Assembly (NCBI RefSeq): GCF_014647915.1
Contig: NZ_BMQC01000001.1
Coordinates: 124,001 to 188,000, forward strand
DNA from: Pilimelia terevasa
GTDB taxonomy: Bacteria; Actinomycetota; Actinomycetes; Mycobacteriales; Micromonosporaceae
Direction of reading: 5' to 3'
Length of the DNA stretch: 64,000 nt
A program made the position numbers and the translations under genes. The notes beneath the pieces are model-generated. The model worked only from the letters and a program-made list of their open reading frames with translations, was not told the DNA's origin and searched no databases. Of the stretch, positions 46,353 to 55,243 are shown piece by piece (position 1 is the first letter of the stretch; each line of letters starts with the position of its first letter).

Positions 46353-48086
46353 CTACTTCTTCAGGAACATGGTCGGCAGGAACGGCATCCCCATCGTCGG
46401 GTCGGCCTCGCAGCCGCCGACGTTGCTGCCCGCGACGATCGCGGTCTTGTCGTAGTAGTGGGGCAGGAAGACGTACTTCTTCATGATCTCCTCGTCGAGC
46501 GCCGCCCACTTCTCCTCGGACTCCTCGGCCGGCAGCTTGGCGAGCTTGTTGATCTTCTTGTCGAGCTTCTTCTCGCCCAACATTCCCCAGCTCTGCCCCT
46601 CCCCGATGCTCTGCGTGCGGAACAGCACCGGGAACCAGCTCCCGCCGGTCGGCCAGTCCGAGCACCAGCCGCCGGGGGACTGGCCCATGTTCACCGGGGC
46701 GTCGTAGTCGGACTTCTTGGCCCGCAGCTCGGCCGAGGAGACGCCGATCGGCTTGACCGTGAAGCCGGCCTGCTCCAGCGCGTCGGCCCGGACCTGGCTG
46801 ACCTGCTGGGTCAGCGGCTGCTGGTTGTCGTAGTACCAGCTCAGCGCGAAGCCCTCGGCGTCCGCCTCCCTCAGCAGCGCGCGGGCGCCCTCGGGGTCGC
46901 CGGTGCCGGTGCCGTCGAGGTCCTCGACCGGGGTGTACCGCGCGAAGCCGGGGACGCTGGGCGGCAGGATGGTCGAGGACCGCTCCGCGGAGACGTCGGT
47001 CAGGCCGGAGGCCTTGCGCACCTGGTCGTACGGGTACGCCTTGGCGATCGCCCGGCGCACCGCCAGCGGCACCTTGCGGCTGTCGATCTGCACGCCGATG
47101 CTGCACGGGCTGTCGCCCTTGACCAACTGCGCCGACCGCGCGCCGGTCGCCTCGGCCAGCACGGAGGCGTCCACGTTGGCGTAGTCGACGGCGTTGGCGT
47201 CCTCGCCGTTGCTGGCCAGCACCTGCTTCTGCGTCTTCACCGGGTCCGCGCCCCAGCGGAACCGCCAGCCGTCCACGTACTGGTGCCGCACCGGGTCGGT
47301 CTCCGGCGCCCAGTTCGGGTTGCGGGTCAGGTTCAGCTCCGAGCCGGGGGTGAAGCTCTCGAACCGGTACGGCCCGGTCGCCAGCGGCCGGTTCTTGTAC
47401 TCCTGCTTGCTGTCGCTGGCCTTCGGGATGGGCGTGAACATCGGGAAGGACAGGTAGAACGGCAGGTCGGCGAACGGCTTGTCGAGCTTGATGATCAGCT
47501 TGTCGCCGCGGGTCTGGACCCCCGCGTAGTCCTCGCCGTCGCGGTACGGGCCCTTGTACTTCTTGCCGTCCTTGAAGTAGGTGAGCTGGTAGGTGGGGCC
47601 GTTGCGGTAGATGTCGTGGGCGAACGAGCGCTTGATCGCGTACGCCAGGTCCTCGACCCGGATGTCGTTGCCGTCCTCGTACCTGCCGCCCTTGAACGTG
47701 AATGTCCAGGTCAGCTTGTCGTCGGAGACCTTGCCGACGTCGGTGAGGTCCGGTACGAGCACCGGCTTGCCGGCGCGCACGTCGAACTGGGTCGGCGTGC
47801 GGAACAGCAGCTTGCCGATCTCGTTGCTGTCCACGAAGTAGATGTCGGTCGGGTCGAAGGTGTCCGGCGGGTTCTGGCCGTACACGGTCAGCACGCCGCC
47901 CTGGCGGGCGCCGGGCACCTCCCGCGCCGGCCCGGTGGCGTCGGGGTCGATGCTGTTGGTCTGGATGTCGATGTCCGAGGGCGCCGACGCCTGCGGGGTC
48001 GCCGACGGGGGCGTGCGGACACCGCAGCCGGCGGTGCCGAGGGCGGCGGCGGCCACGACGGCGACGGTGCGTTTCCAACGCTTCAC
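46353..48086 (-). CDS. dppA: Family 5 peptide-binding lipoprotein
   Basis: A 577-residue lipoprotein with lipobox GTAGC (Cys21) and a Ser/Pro/Asp-rich linker. The SBP_bac_5 core follows: LTVYGQNPPDTFDPTDIY, LTWTFTFKGGRYEDG and RPLATGPYRFES. The substrate is expected to be a peptide or similarly sized solute. It is the second gene of the operon, after the permease C gene. GTG start with GGAG five bases upstream. Confidence 0.93.
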   Translation of the reverse strand: MKRWKRTVAVVAAAALGTAGCGVRTPPSATPQASAPSDIDIQTNSIDPDATGPAREVPGARQGGVLTVYGQNPPDTFDPTDIYFVDSNEIGKLLFRTPTQFDVRAGKPVLVPDLTDVGKVSDDKLTWTFTFKGGRYEDGNDIRVEDLAYAIKRSFAHDIYRNGPTYQLTYFKDGKKYKGPYRDGEDYAGVQTRGDKLIIKLDKPFADLPFYLSFPMFTPIPKASDSKQEYKNRPLATGPYRFESFTPGSELNLTRNPNWAPETDPVRHQYVDGWRFRWGADPVKTQKQVLASNGEDANAVDYANVDASVLAEATGARSAQLVKGDSPCSIGVQIDSRKVPLAVRRAIAKAYPYDQVRKASGLTDVSAERSSTILPPSVPGFARYTPVEDLDGTGTGDPEGARALLREADAEGFALSWYYDNQQPLTQQVSQVRADALEQAGFTVKPIGVSSAELRAKKSDYDAPVNMGQSPGGWCSDWPTGGSWFPVLFRTQSIGEGQSWGMLGEKKLDKKINKLAKLPAEESEEKWAALDEEIMKKYVFLPHYYDKTAIVAGSNVGGCEADPTMGMPFLPTMFLKK

Positions 48087-48112
48087 GACAGCTCCGTTTC
48101 GGGGTGGGCGGA

Positions 48113-49078
48113 TCACCGGCGGGTCTTCGGGTCGAAGGCGTCGCGGACCGCGTCGCCCAGCAGGCTCAGCGCCAGCACCAGCGCGGTCACGCTGAGCACC
48201 GGGATCCACAGGTAGTGCGGCACGGACTCGTACGCGCTGACGGCGGACGCGATCGTCACGCCCCACGAGGGGGTGGGCTCGGTGAGTCCGACGCCGAGGA
48301 AGGTGAGCCCCGCCTCGGCGACGACGTAGCCGGGCAGCGCCATGGAGACCGACACGACGATCGGCGCGACCAGGTTGGGCAGCAGCTCCCGGGTGAGCAC
48401 CCGGCGCGTCGGTACGCCGAGGACCCGCGCGGCGGCGATGAACTCGCGTTCGCGCAGCGAGAGCACCTCGCCGCGGATGAGCCGGGCCAGGCCCGCCCAG
48501 CCGAAGGTCGAGAGCACGATGATCAGTGAGTAGAACCGGATCTCGGAGACCACCGAGGGCTCCGCGTCGTCGGGCGTCAGCCCGACCACCGCCATCAGGG
48601 TCGCCGGGGTGGCGATGGCGAACAGCAGGTACGGCAGGCTGAGCACGAGGTCGACCAGCCAGGAGAGCACCCGGTCGACCCGGCCGCCGACGAAGCCCGC
48701 GACCAGGCCCACGGTGACGCCGACCAGGGTGCTCACCGTGGTGGCGACGGCGGCCACCAACAGCGAGGGCCGCGCCCCGAACGCCCACCGCGCGAACAGG
48801 TCCCGGCCGAGCCGGGGCTCCACGCCGAACCAGTGCTCGGGGGTCATCCCGACCAGCGGCAGGCTGGTCCCGTCGTCGATCAGCTCGAAGTGGTGCGTCA
48901 GCGGGTCCTGTCCGGCCAGGGCGGCGAGCAGGGGGGCGAAGACCGCGACGAGGACGAAGAACAGCACGGTACCGGCGCACAGCAGCGCCGTCGGGTCGCG
49001 GCGCAGCCGCCGCAGCGCGATCCGGGTCGGCGACCCTGTCTCGGGCGTCTGGGCACGTACCCGGGCGACCGGCTCCAC
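48113..49078 (-). CDS. dppC: Oligopeptide ABC transporter permease (OppC/DppC)
   Basis: A 321-residue permease with six hydrophobic helices. It has the N-terminal OppC_N segment (LRRLRRDPTALLCAGTVLFF), the EAA loop FIAAARVLGVPTRRVLTREL and the ending LLGDAVRDAFDPKTRR typical of DppC. GAGGAGG directly upstream supports GTG 49078 as start. It leads the operon; the promoter should lie in the 331-bp gap upstream. Confidence 0.93.
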   Translation of the reverse strand: MEPVARVRAQTPETGSPTRIALRRLRRDPTALLCAGTVLFFVLVAVFAPLLAALAGQDPLTHHFELIDDGTSLPLVGMTPEHWFGVEPRLGRDLFARWAFGARPSLLVAAVATTVSTLVGVTVGLVAGFVGGRVDRVLSWLVDLVLSLPYLLFAIATPATLMAVVGLTPDDAEPSVVSEIRFYSLIIVLSTFGWAGLARLIRGEVLSLREREFIAAARVLGVPTRRVLTRELLPNLVAPIVVSVSMALPGYVVAEAGLTFLGVGLTEPTPSWGVTIASAVSAYESVPHYLWIPVLSVTALVLALSLLGDAVRDAFDPKTRR

Positions 49079-49409
49079 CGCACCTCCTCGGTGCCCCGCG
49101 CGTCGGAAATGGCGCGAGACGTATTCACGTACTGCGATGCGCTTGACGCTAATCGGCGGCGGACGATCTCCGATATAGCCGGACGGCGATCTTTTCGTGC
49201 GTCCGGCGCGATGGCCGCGGCCGCCGGGACATCGCTGTGGATCAATCGGCTGACCTGGGCAAACGCCCGTTCGGCGCGGCGGGCGCCCGCGGGCGCAAAC
49301 CCCTGCCCGGCGTTGCGCAAAGCGCCGCGCGCGGCCGGCGCCCCGGCGTAGCGTCGCGGGCGGGGAGGCCGCGGCGGGCCGGCGTCGGGCTGGGCGAGCG
49401 GGAGGTGCC
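49079..49409. promoter_or_regulatory. Divergent gap upstream of the peptide transporter operon
   Basis: 331 bp without a gene. An AT-richer stretch at about 49105-49200 (containing GATATAGC and GATCTTTTCG) is the likely promoter of the transporter operon on the minus strand. The half near the plus-strand gene is GC-rich. A GGGAGG precedes that gene's ATG. No operator symmetry was found. Confidence 0.45.
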
Positions 49410-50015
49410 ATGTTCGTACAGGTGATCATCGGACGGGTGGCGGACGCCGAGGACCTGCGGCACTCGATGCGGCGGTGGACCACCGACCTCGCCCCGGGGG
49501 CGACCGGCTGGCTCGGCAGCACCGCCGGCCTGACCGCCGACCGGACCTTCCTCTGCCTCGCCCGGTTCGCCTCCGCCGAGGCGGCCCGGCGCAACAGCGA
49601 CCGCCCCGAGCAGCACCAGTGGTGGATGGAGACGGCCAAGGCGTTCGAGGCCGAGCCCGCCTTCCACGACTGCGACCGGCCGATGACGTTCCTCGGCGGG
49701 CCGAGCGAGCGCGCCGGCTTCGTCCAGGTCGTCCAGGGCCACACCACGGCGCCCGAGCGGCTGCGCGAACTCAGCGAGCACACCGTCGACCACCTGGCCC
49801 GGCTGCGGCCGGACCTGATCGGCGGGTTGGTGGCGATCGCCGGGGACGGCACGGTCCACCGGGCGGTGTACTTCACCTCGGAGGCCGCGGCCCGCCGCGG
49901 CGAGCGGATCCCGCCGCCGCCGGAGGTGGCGGCGCAGATGAGCCGGTACGTCGAGCTGGTCCCGACCGAGACCTTCCACGACCTCGCCGAACCCTGGCAC
50001 TTCACGACCCGCTGA
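49410..50015 (+). CDS. Internally duplicated protein with two ABM-like ferredoxin-fold halves
   Basis: A 201-residue cytoplasmic protein. The two halves start with near-identical patterns, FVQVIIGRVADAEDLR (2-17) and FVQVVQGHTTAPERLR (about 104-119), each followed by a GWLG/GGLVAI strand and a strand with ARFAS or VYFTS. This is consistent with a fused dimer of antibiotic-biosynthesis-monooxygenase-like (dimeric alpha/beta-barrel) domains. No catalytic residue can be assigned. The function is unknown. Confidence 0.68.
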   Translation: MFVQVIIGRVADAEDLRHSMRRWTTDLAPGATGWLGSTAGLTADRTFLCLARFASAEAARRNSDRPEQHQWWMETAKAFEAEPAFHDCDRPMTFLGGPSERAGFVQVVQGHTTAPERLRELSEHTVDHLARLRPDLIGGLVAIAGDGTVHRAVYFTSEAAARRGERIPPPPEVAAQMSRYVELVPTETFHDLAEPWHFTTR

Positions 50016-50033
50016 CCGGCCCCGCCCCTTGGA

Positions 50034-50582
50034 TCAGGGGCGGTCGGCGGGGAGCGCGGCCCAGCGGGAGCGGGTCAGGACGTACTCGACCTCGCCGTGC
50101 TCGCTGCCGGGCAGCGGGGCGTCGAAGTGGGGGTGGAAGGTGCGGGTGTGCCGGAAGCCGAGCCGGGCCAGGACGGCGCGGGAGCGGGCGTTGACCGCCA
50201 TCGTCTCGGCGTAGACGGCCGAGGTGGCCGGGTCGGCGAAGGCGTGCGCCAGGAGCGCCCGGCCGCCCTCGGTCGCGTACCCCCGGCCCCACGCGGCCCG
50301 CGCGAGCCGGTACCCCAGCTCCAGCTCGCCCGGCCGGGCCGGCTCTGGCCGCAGCGCGAACCAGCCGGCGAACCGGCCCGCCGCCTCGGCCGCCCAGTAG
50401 CCGAACCCGGTCCCGTCGTACGCCCGCATCCGCGGCAGGGTCGCCTCGGCGACCTGTGCGCGGGTCGGCGGCGCGCCGCCGAGGAACCGGCGCACCTCGG
50501 GGTCGCCGTCGAGCAGTCGGAGGTCCTCGACGTCGCCGTCGGTGAGGCGCCGCAGCCGCAGCCGCGCGGTGGCCAGTTCCAT
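50034..50582 (-). CDS. GNAT acetyltransferase, RimJ/RimL type
   Basis: A 182-residue acetyltransferase. It begins with the RimJ-like ARLRLRRLTDGDVEDL. The acetyl-CoA motif is GYRLARAAWGRGYATEGGRA, and the C-terminal half has VNARSRAVLARLGF, the usual NxxSxxxxxKLGF signature. It probably acetylates an amine of a small molecule or a protein N-terminus. It converges on the preceding gene with 18 bp between. Confidence 0.9.
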   Translation of the reverse strand: MELATARLRLRRLTDGDVEDLRLLDGDPEVRRFLGGAPPTRAQVAEATLPRMRAYDGTGFGYWAAEAAGRFAGWFALRPEPARPGELELGYRLARAAWGRGYATEGGRALLAHAFADPATSAVYAETMAVNARSRAVLARLGFRHTRTFHPHFDAPLPGSEHGEVEYVLTRSRWAALPADRP

Positions 50583-50674
50583 CCGTCGATTGTCGGCCGG
50601 GCCCGCCGCCGCGGGCAGCCGAATATCCCCGGGGGCGCCGTGCGCGCCGCGCCGGGTCGCGGTACCCCGGACGC

Positions 50675-50710
50675 GAGTGTGGCCCGCGGGCGACGCCGCG
50701 GGCCACACTC
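50675..50710 (-). terminator. Terminator of the second S15 hydrolase gene
   Basis: 15-bp perfect stem GAGTGTGGCCCGCGG / CCGCGGGCCACACTC with a six-base loop, 43 bp past the hydrolase stop and upstream of the GNAT gene. Confidence 0.85.
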
Positions 50711-50752
50711 ACGTGCTGTTGAAAGGGCGGATCGGTCGGTCTCGCGGGCGGG

Positions 50753-52480
50753 TCAGTTGTTCGCGAGGCGGACGGTCAGCGAGCCGCCCGGGTCGACGCG
50801 CAGCTTGGTGCCGCCCGGCGGGCGCAGCGTGTACTCGCTGTCCGTGGACATGATCACCAGGCCGATCCGCCGGCCGGCGGCGATGGCCCGGTCCTGCGGC
50901 TCCAGGTTGAAGGTCACCGTGACGGCCTTGCCCGGCGTCAGCGGCGTGCCCTTCTCCAGGCTGGCCGCGTTCTGCGGGTCGGCCCAGCCCCGGCTGATGT
51001 GCGTACCGGCGCCGCTGCTGTCGTAGGAGACCAGGACCGCGGTGAGGTTCGCCGCCGTCTTGTTCTCCACCGCGACGTTGAGCGTGACCCGCGCGGTGCC
51101 GGTGAACCGGCTGTTGGCCTTCAGCGGCTCGCTCAGGTAGACCAGCCGCCCGTCCTTGGGCTTGGTGCCGTCGGCGATGAGGGTGCCCACCTTGGCGGAC
51201 CTGCCCAGGTCGGTGAAGGCCTGCGGCTGCCTGCCGGTCGGCTCGGACTCGGTCAGCGAACCCGGGCTCGTGCCGTCGCGCGCGCCGAGCTGGTAGGTGA
51301 CCTCCCTGGCCCCGGGGTCCGGCCAGTCGGCGAACTTCTTCCAGGTGCCGTCGACGTCGACGTCGGCCCGGGGCTCCCGGTCGATGCCGTTGTCGATCCC
51401 CTTGAGGTACCGGTCCCACCAGCGGCTCACCATCGTGCGCCACTGCGGGTGGTTGGGGACCCCGTGGCCGCCCCGGTGCAGCACGATCTTGCGGGGCTTG
51501 TCGGCCTTGGCCAGCGCCTGGTACCACTTGGCGTAGTTGGTGCCCTTGACGTTCCAGTCGCCCATGCCGTGGCCCACCAGGACCGCCGCCCGGACCTTGG
51601 ACGCCTTGTCGGTGAAGTCCCGGTCCTTCCAGAACTGGGTGTAGTCGCCGTGCTCGCGGCCCTGCTGCTGGGTGAGCTTGTTGATCTGCGCCGCGCAGCC
51701 GCCGCCCTTCTTCACGACGGCCTTGGCCAGGATGTCGGCGTCCTCGCCCTGGTAGCCGCCCGGCGCCACGACCAGGCCGTTGGCCCGGTAGTAGTCGTAC
51801 CAGTCGGCGATCGCGGCGATCGGCACGATGGCCTCCAGGCCCTCGACACCGGTGGCGGCGGCCATGTTCGGCAGGGTGCCGTTGTACGAGACGCCGGTCA
51901 TGCCCACCTTGCCCGTGGACCAGTCGGCCCGGACCTCGCCGCCGCTGGCGTTGAAGCCCTTCGCGCGGCCGTTGAGCCAGTCGACGATGGCGACGGCGCC
52001 CATCGCCTCCTGCATGTCGCCGCTGGTCGGGCAGCCGTCGCTGCCGGAGGTGCCGATGCTCTGGCCGGCGATGGTGGCGTACCCGTCGGCGAGCAGCTCG
52101 TCGAACATGAGGCCGCGCAGGTTGCTCTTGCGGATCGGCTTGGGGCGCAGCGGCACCTCGCCGTCCACGAAGGAGGTCTCCTGCGGCAGCTTGCCGACGT
52201 CGACGTTGTGGTTGGCGGCGTCGTTGAGGCCGTCCTTGTACGGGGTGTGCTCCAGGACGACGGGGACCTTGCCGCTCGCCGGCCGGTTGATGTCGATCGC
52301 GACCCGGTCCTTGCGGCCGTTGCCGTCGCTGTCGACCTGCGTCTCGACGAAGACGCGCTCGGCGAGGTACGGCGCGGCGGCGGCGGCGGACGGTACGGCG
52401 AGGACGGCCGCGGGCACGAGGACGGCCGTGAGGGCGCCGACGGCGGTCAGCGCGAGGGGCGGGCGCCGGAGACCGGCCAT
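50753..52480 (-). CDS. Secreted S15/CocE-type hydrolase, paralogue
   Basis: A 575-residue exported protein with a Sec signal ending near AAAAAP. The early motif VDSDGNGRKDRVAIDI repeats the Ca-loop-like segment of the 35.6-kb paralogue. The hydrolase core has GMTGVSYNGTLPN (nucleophile Ser), DWSTGKVG shared with the paralogue, and GGHGVPN as probable His site. The C-terminal jelly-roll domain is present. AAAGGAG lies nine bases before the ATG. It probably cleaves proline-containing peptides or esters outside the cell. Confidence 0.87.
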   Translation of the reverse strand: MAGLRRPPLALTAVGALTAVLVPAAVLAVPSAAAAAPYLAERVFVETQVDSDGNGRKDRVAIDINRPASGKVPVVLEHTPYKDGLNDAANHNVDVGKLPQETSFVDGEVPLRPKPIRKSNLRGLMFDELLADGYATIAGQSIGTSGSDGCPTSGDMQEAMGAVAIVDWLNGRAKGFNASGGEVRADWSTGKVGMTGVSYNGTLPNMAAATGVEGLEAIVPIAAIADWYDYYRANGLVVAPGGYQGEDADILAKAVVKKGGGCAAQINKLTQQQGREHGDYTQFWKDRDFTDKASKVRAAVLVGHGMGDWNVKGTNYAKWYQALAKADKPRKIVLHRGGHGVPNHPQWRTMVSRWWDRYLKGIDNGIDREPRADVDVDGTWKKFADWPDPGAREVTYQLGARDGTSPGSLTESEPTGRQPQAFTDLGRSAKVGTLIADGTKPKDGRLVYLSEPLKANSRFTGTARVTLNVAVENKTAANLTAVLVSYDSSGAGTHISRGWADPQNAASLEKGTPLTPGKAVTVTFNLEPQDRAIAAGRRIGLVIMSTDSEYTLRPPGGTKLRVDPGGSLTVRLANN

Positions 52481-53402
52481 GAGGAGGTGCTCCTTTCATC
52501 GCGCCCCCCGCCAGCGGCGGAGGGGCGTGCGCGGCGGGCGGCGGGGCCGCACATTCACGCATGTCGTTGCGTGGGGGGAAGGTTGTCACGAACGGCCGCC
52601 CAGGTCCAGACCTTGGTCCCGGGTGACTTCGACGTTTGTCCCTGATGTGGGTCTTCGCCCGCCGACTAGCGTCGGCGCGTGCACATCGCGGCGGGCGCGG
52701 GGGTCCGGCGGCGGCGGGGCGGGGGTCCGGGCGGCGGCGGCCGGCCCGGGCGCGGGACGCGGGGCGGGGGTGATCTGCGTGACGCCTCTCACGTCGCCCG
52801 CGTGCCGTTTTCGTCGCCGCGGCGTTGGTCCGACGGGCGGTCTCGCGGCGGTGCGGCGCACGCCCTGTCCGCGTGAGATCGCGGTGCGTGGTGGAATGAC
52901 GGTGTACCAGGAGGTCGCGGCACCGACTTCGTGACTGCAAGTGATGCGTTGTGGACGCTGCGCGTCGTAAGGGGTGCCATGGTGTGCGGGCTGACGCCAG
53001 TCAACCGTCGGATTTCTGACAGTTCCCTGTTCAACACGACAACTGCTTGTAATCTAGCTCACACGGTAAACACATCTTTCGATGGAGGTACCGCTGCGTA
53101 TCCAAAGCGGACAGTATGCGGGGGGATACGTAGCGATGTCGCATGATCGCCCGCCAGCCGGACATCCGCCGGCCGTACATCCCTCGGCAGGCGCCCGCGA
53201 AGGGAGGCTCCCCCCACCCGGCTGCTGAATCGGCGGCAGTCGGAGCGCGCTCCGGTTCCGTCGTCCACCGGATGGCAACCCTCTCCCCGACCACGACGGT
53301 TGCAGTGGTCGCCCGGCCGCGCCCCGGCGCGCCGGGGCGCCGACGTGCCGCCCGCGGCGGAATAGTCAGCGGGCGCGCACGAGAACCGCGAAACGGAAGT
53401 CA
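52481..53402. other. 920-bp intergenic region
   Basis: No supportable gene is present. From the left it holds the S15 gene leader, a stretch of dense G-runs at about 52695-52775, then an AT-rich island at 52930-53150. That island carries a -10-like TAATCT at 53050-53055 and an inverted pair CGTATCC (53097-53103) / GGATACG (53124-53130). A 48-codon reading frame starts at the ATG at about 53082 but has no ribosome site. The AT-rich island is the likely promoter of the kinase-regulator pair, implying a long leader. Confidence 0.5.
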
Positions 53403-54059
53403 ATGAGTGAAACCACGGTCGCCGTCCTCCTCGACCGCCTCCACCGCTGCCAGGTGGACGAACGTCGGCGGATCGCCCGCGAGCTGCACGACGTCATCGC
53501 CCCGACGCTCGCGGTGGTACTGCACGACCTCGAACTGTTCGGCGCCCTCCGGCATTCGTCCCCGGCGCGTGCCGAGGCCAAGCTCGAAGCGGCGGCCGCC
53601 CACCTGCGCGCGGCCCTCGACCAGCTCCGCGGCGTGACGGCCGCCCTGCGCCGCGACCCGGGCACCGGCGCGCTGGGCGACGAGCTGCGCGCGTACCTCG
53701 ACGTCGCCGGCTTCTCTGCCCCCACCCGGCTGCACCTGCCCGACAGCGAGCCGCCGCTGCCCCGCCCGGTCCGCGGCGAGCTGTTCCTGATCCTGCGCGA
53801 GGCGCTGCGCAACGCCCACCGGCACGGCCGGCCCACCGTCGTCGACGTGACCATCACCGCCGACGACGGGCAGGTGCTGGCGCGGGTGCGCGACGACGGC
53901 GCCGGGTTCGACCCGGCGGCGGTCCCCGCGTCCGGGATCGGCATCGTCTCCATGCGCGAACGGGCTGCCGCCTGCGGCGGCACGCTGGTCATCCGGCCCC
54001 GGTCCGGCGGGGGCACCGAGGTAGCGGTCGCGGTACCGCTCAGCGAGGGGGACGGATGA
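53403..54059 (+). CDS. Sensorless NarL-type histidine kinase
   Basis: A 218-residue kinase made only of the HisKA_3 dimerisation helix and an HATPase domain. The phosphoacceptor is His29 in RRRIARELHDVIAPTL. N-box LREALRNAHRHG, G1 DDGAGFDP and G2 GIGIVSMRERA are intact. There is no transmembrane or sensor region, so the signal must come from a partner or a cytoplasmic cue. The stop overlaps the ATG of the response regulator gene. Confidence 0.9.
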   Translation: MSETTVAVLLDRLHRCQVDERRRIARELHDVIAPTLAVVLHDLELFGALRHSSPARAEAKLEAAAAHLRAALDQLRGVTAALRRDPGTGALGDELRAYLDVAGFSAPTRLHLPDSEPPLPRPVRGELFLILREALRNAHRHGRPTVVDVTITADDGQVLARVRDDGAGFDPAAVPASGIGIVSMRERAAACGGTLVIRPRSGGGTEVAVAVPLSEGDG

Positions 54060-54727
54060 GCGCCACGCTCGCCGAGGCGCCCGGCGTGCACGTCGGCACC
54101 GACTGGCTGCGGCTCATGCTGGTCGACGACCACACGCTGTTCCGGGAGGGCCTGGCCGAGCTGCTCGGCATCGAGGCCGACGTGCGGGTGGTGGCGCAGG
54201 CCGCCGACAGCGAGACCGCCGTCCGGCTCGCCGCCGCGGCGCGGCCCGACGCCGTCCTGCTCGACGTCGAGATGCCGTTCGCGCCGGTCCAGGAGACGAT
54301 CGCGCGGCTGCACGACGTCTGCCCGACCGTCCGGGTACTGATCCTGACCATGCACGACGACCCGCTGCTGGCCACGCAGGTCATCGAGGCGGGGGCCCAC
54401 GGGCTGCTGGCCAAGAGCATCACCCGCCAGCAGCTCATGCACGCGGTGCGCGCGGTCGCCTACCGCGACGAGCTGGTACCGCCGCCCCTGCGCCGCCCCG
54501 GCGACTCCGGCCCGCCGCCGACCGTCCTCAGCCCCCGCGAGCGGCAGGTCCTCGAACTGGCCGGGCAGGCCCTCAGCAACGCCCAGATCGGCGCCCGCCT
54601 GTTCATCACCGAGGGCACCGTCAAGCGCCACCTCACCAACATCTACGCCAAGCTCGGCGCCGTCTCCCGGCTCGACGCCGTGAACAAGGCGGCCGCGCTG
54701 CGCTGGATCCGCCCCCGCGTCCCCTGA
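54056..54727 (+). CDS. NarL/LuxR-family response regulator
   Basis: A 223-residue regulator. The receiver domain has MLVDDHTLFREGL and phosphoacceptor Asp70 in VLLDVEMP, with Lys in LLAKSI. The LuxR-type HTH is LSPRERQVLELAGQALSNAQ followed by EGTVKRHLTNIYAKLG. It is the cognate partner of the coupled upstream kinase. Targets are unknown; the long gap upstream of the kinase gene could be autoregulated. Confidence 0.93.
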   Translation: MSATLAEAPGVHVGTDWLRLMLVDDHTLFREGLAELLGIEADVRVVAQAADSETAVRLAAAARPDAVLLDVEMPFAPVQETIARLHDVCPTVRVLILTMHDDPLLATQVIEAGAHGLLAKSITRQQLMHAVRAVAYRDELVPPPLRRPGDSGPPPTVLSPRERQVLELAGQALSNAQIGARLFITEGTVKRHLTNIYAKLGAVSRLDAVNKAAALRWIRPRVP

Positions 54728-54839
54728 GCCTGTCGGCCGGCCGGCCCCCGCCCGGCCCTGCCCGTCGCCGATCCGGGCCGCGCCGCCCGTGGCCGGCGCC
54801 CGGGCGCGGATTAGCATCGAGGCAGGCAGGGGGTGGGGC

Positions 54840-55094
54840 GTGAAGCTGGTGCTGGATCTGCACGACGTCTTCAACCGGGGGCAGGAGATCGACCGCGCGC
54901 TGCGCGGGATCATCGACGAGGCGGTCGCCCGGAAGGCGCCGCTGGTCGAGATCATCCCGGGGAAGGGCTCCGGCCAGTTGAAGAAGCGGGTGCTGCGCTT
55001 CCTCGACCAGAAGGAGGTCAAGGCGCTGTACCACCGCGTCGAGAAGGACTCCAGGAACTTCGGCCGGATCTTCGTCCACTTCCGGTGGCGCTGA
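54840..55094 (+). CDS. Smr-domain protein
   Basis: An 84-residue single-domain Smr protein. The landmarks are LDLHDVF (LDLHG in the family) and VEIIPGKGSGQLKKRV (IIHGKG-like), ending in GRIFVHFRWR. Stand-alone Smr domains bind or nick branched DNA or RNA. The usual H in IIHGKG is P here, so nuclease activity may be altered. GTG start after a G-rich ribosome-site-like run. Monocistronic by spacing. Confidence 0.85.
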   Translation: MKLVLDLHDVFNRGQEIDRALRGIIDEAVARKAPLVEIIPGKGSGQLKKRVLRFLDQKEVKALYHRVEKDSRNFGRIFVHFRWR

Positions 55095-55243
55095 CGTCCC
55101 CGTACCGGGGGCGCGGCCCCGCGGCTTTCCGCCGTGCGGGCGCCGCCGCAGGTCGGCAGGATGACCTGTCCGCCCGCCGGGGCCGGTACCCTCGTGGCGC
55201 ACCCGGCCCGATCCAGGACCGCCGCAAGAGGAGGCGTGCCGTG

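Noticed and set aside
44317-48078. A single long minus-strand frame joining the DppD ATPase to upstream sequence
   Set aside because: The frame crosses the dppB and dppA genes in another phase. The true ATPase begins at the ATG at 45363.
52679-52876. Short plus-strand frame in the G-rich stretch upstream of the kinase
   Set aside because: Low-complexity Gly/Arg product generated by G-runs; no coding signature.
53082-53230. Possible 48-codon leader peptide before the sensorless kinase
   Set aside because: There is no ribosome site, the codon use is atypical and the inverted pair inside it suggests regulatory DNA. It was not supportable as a gene.
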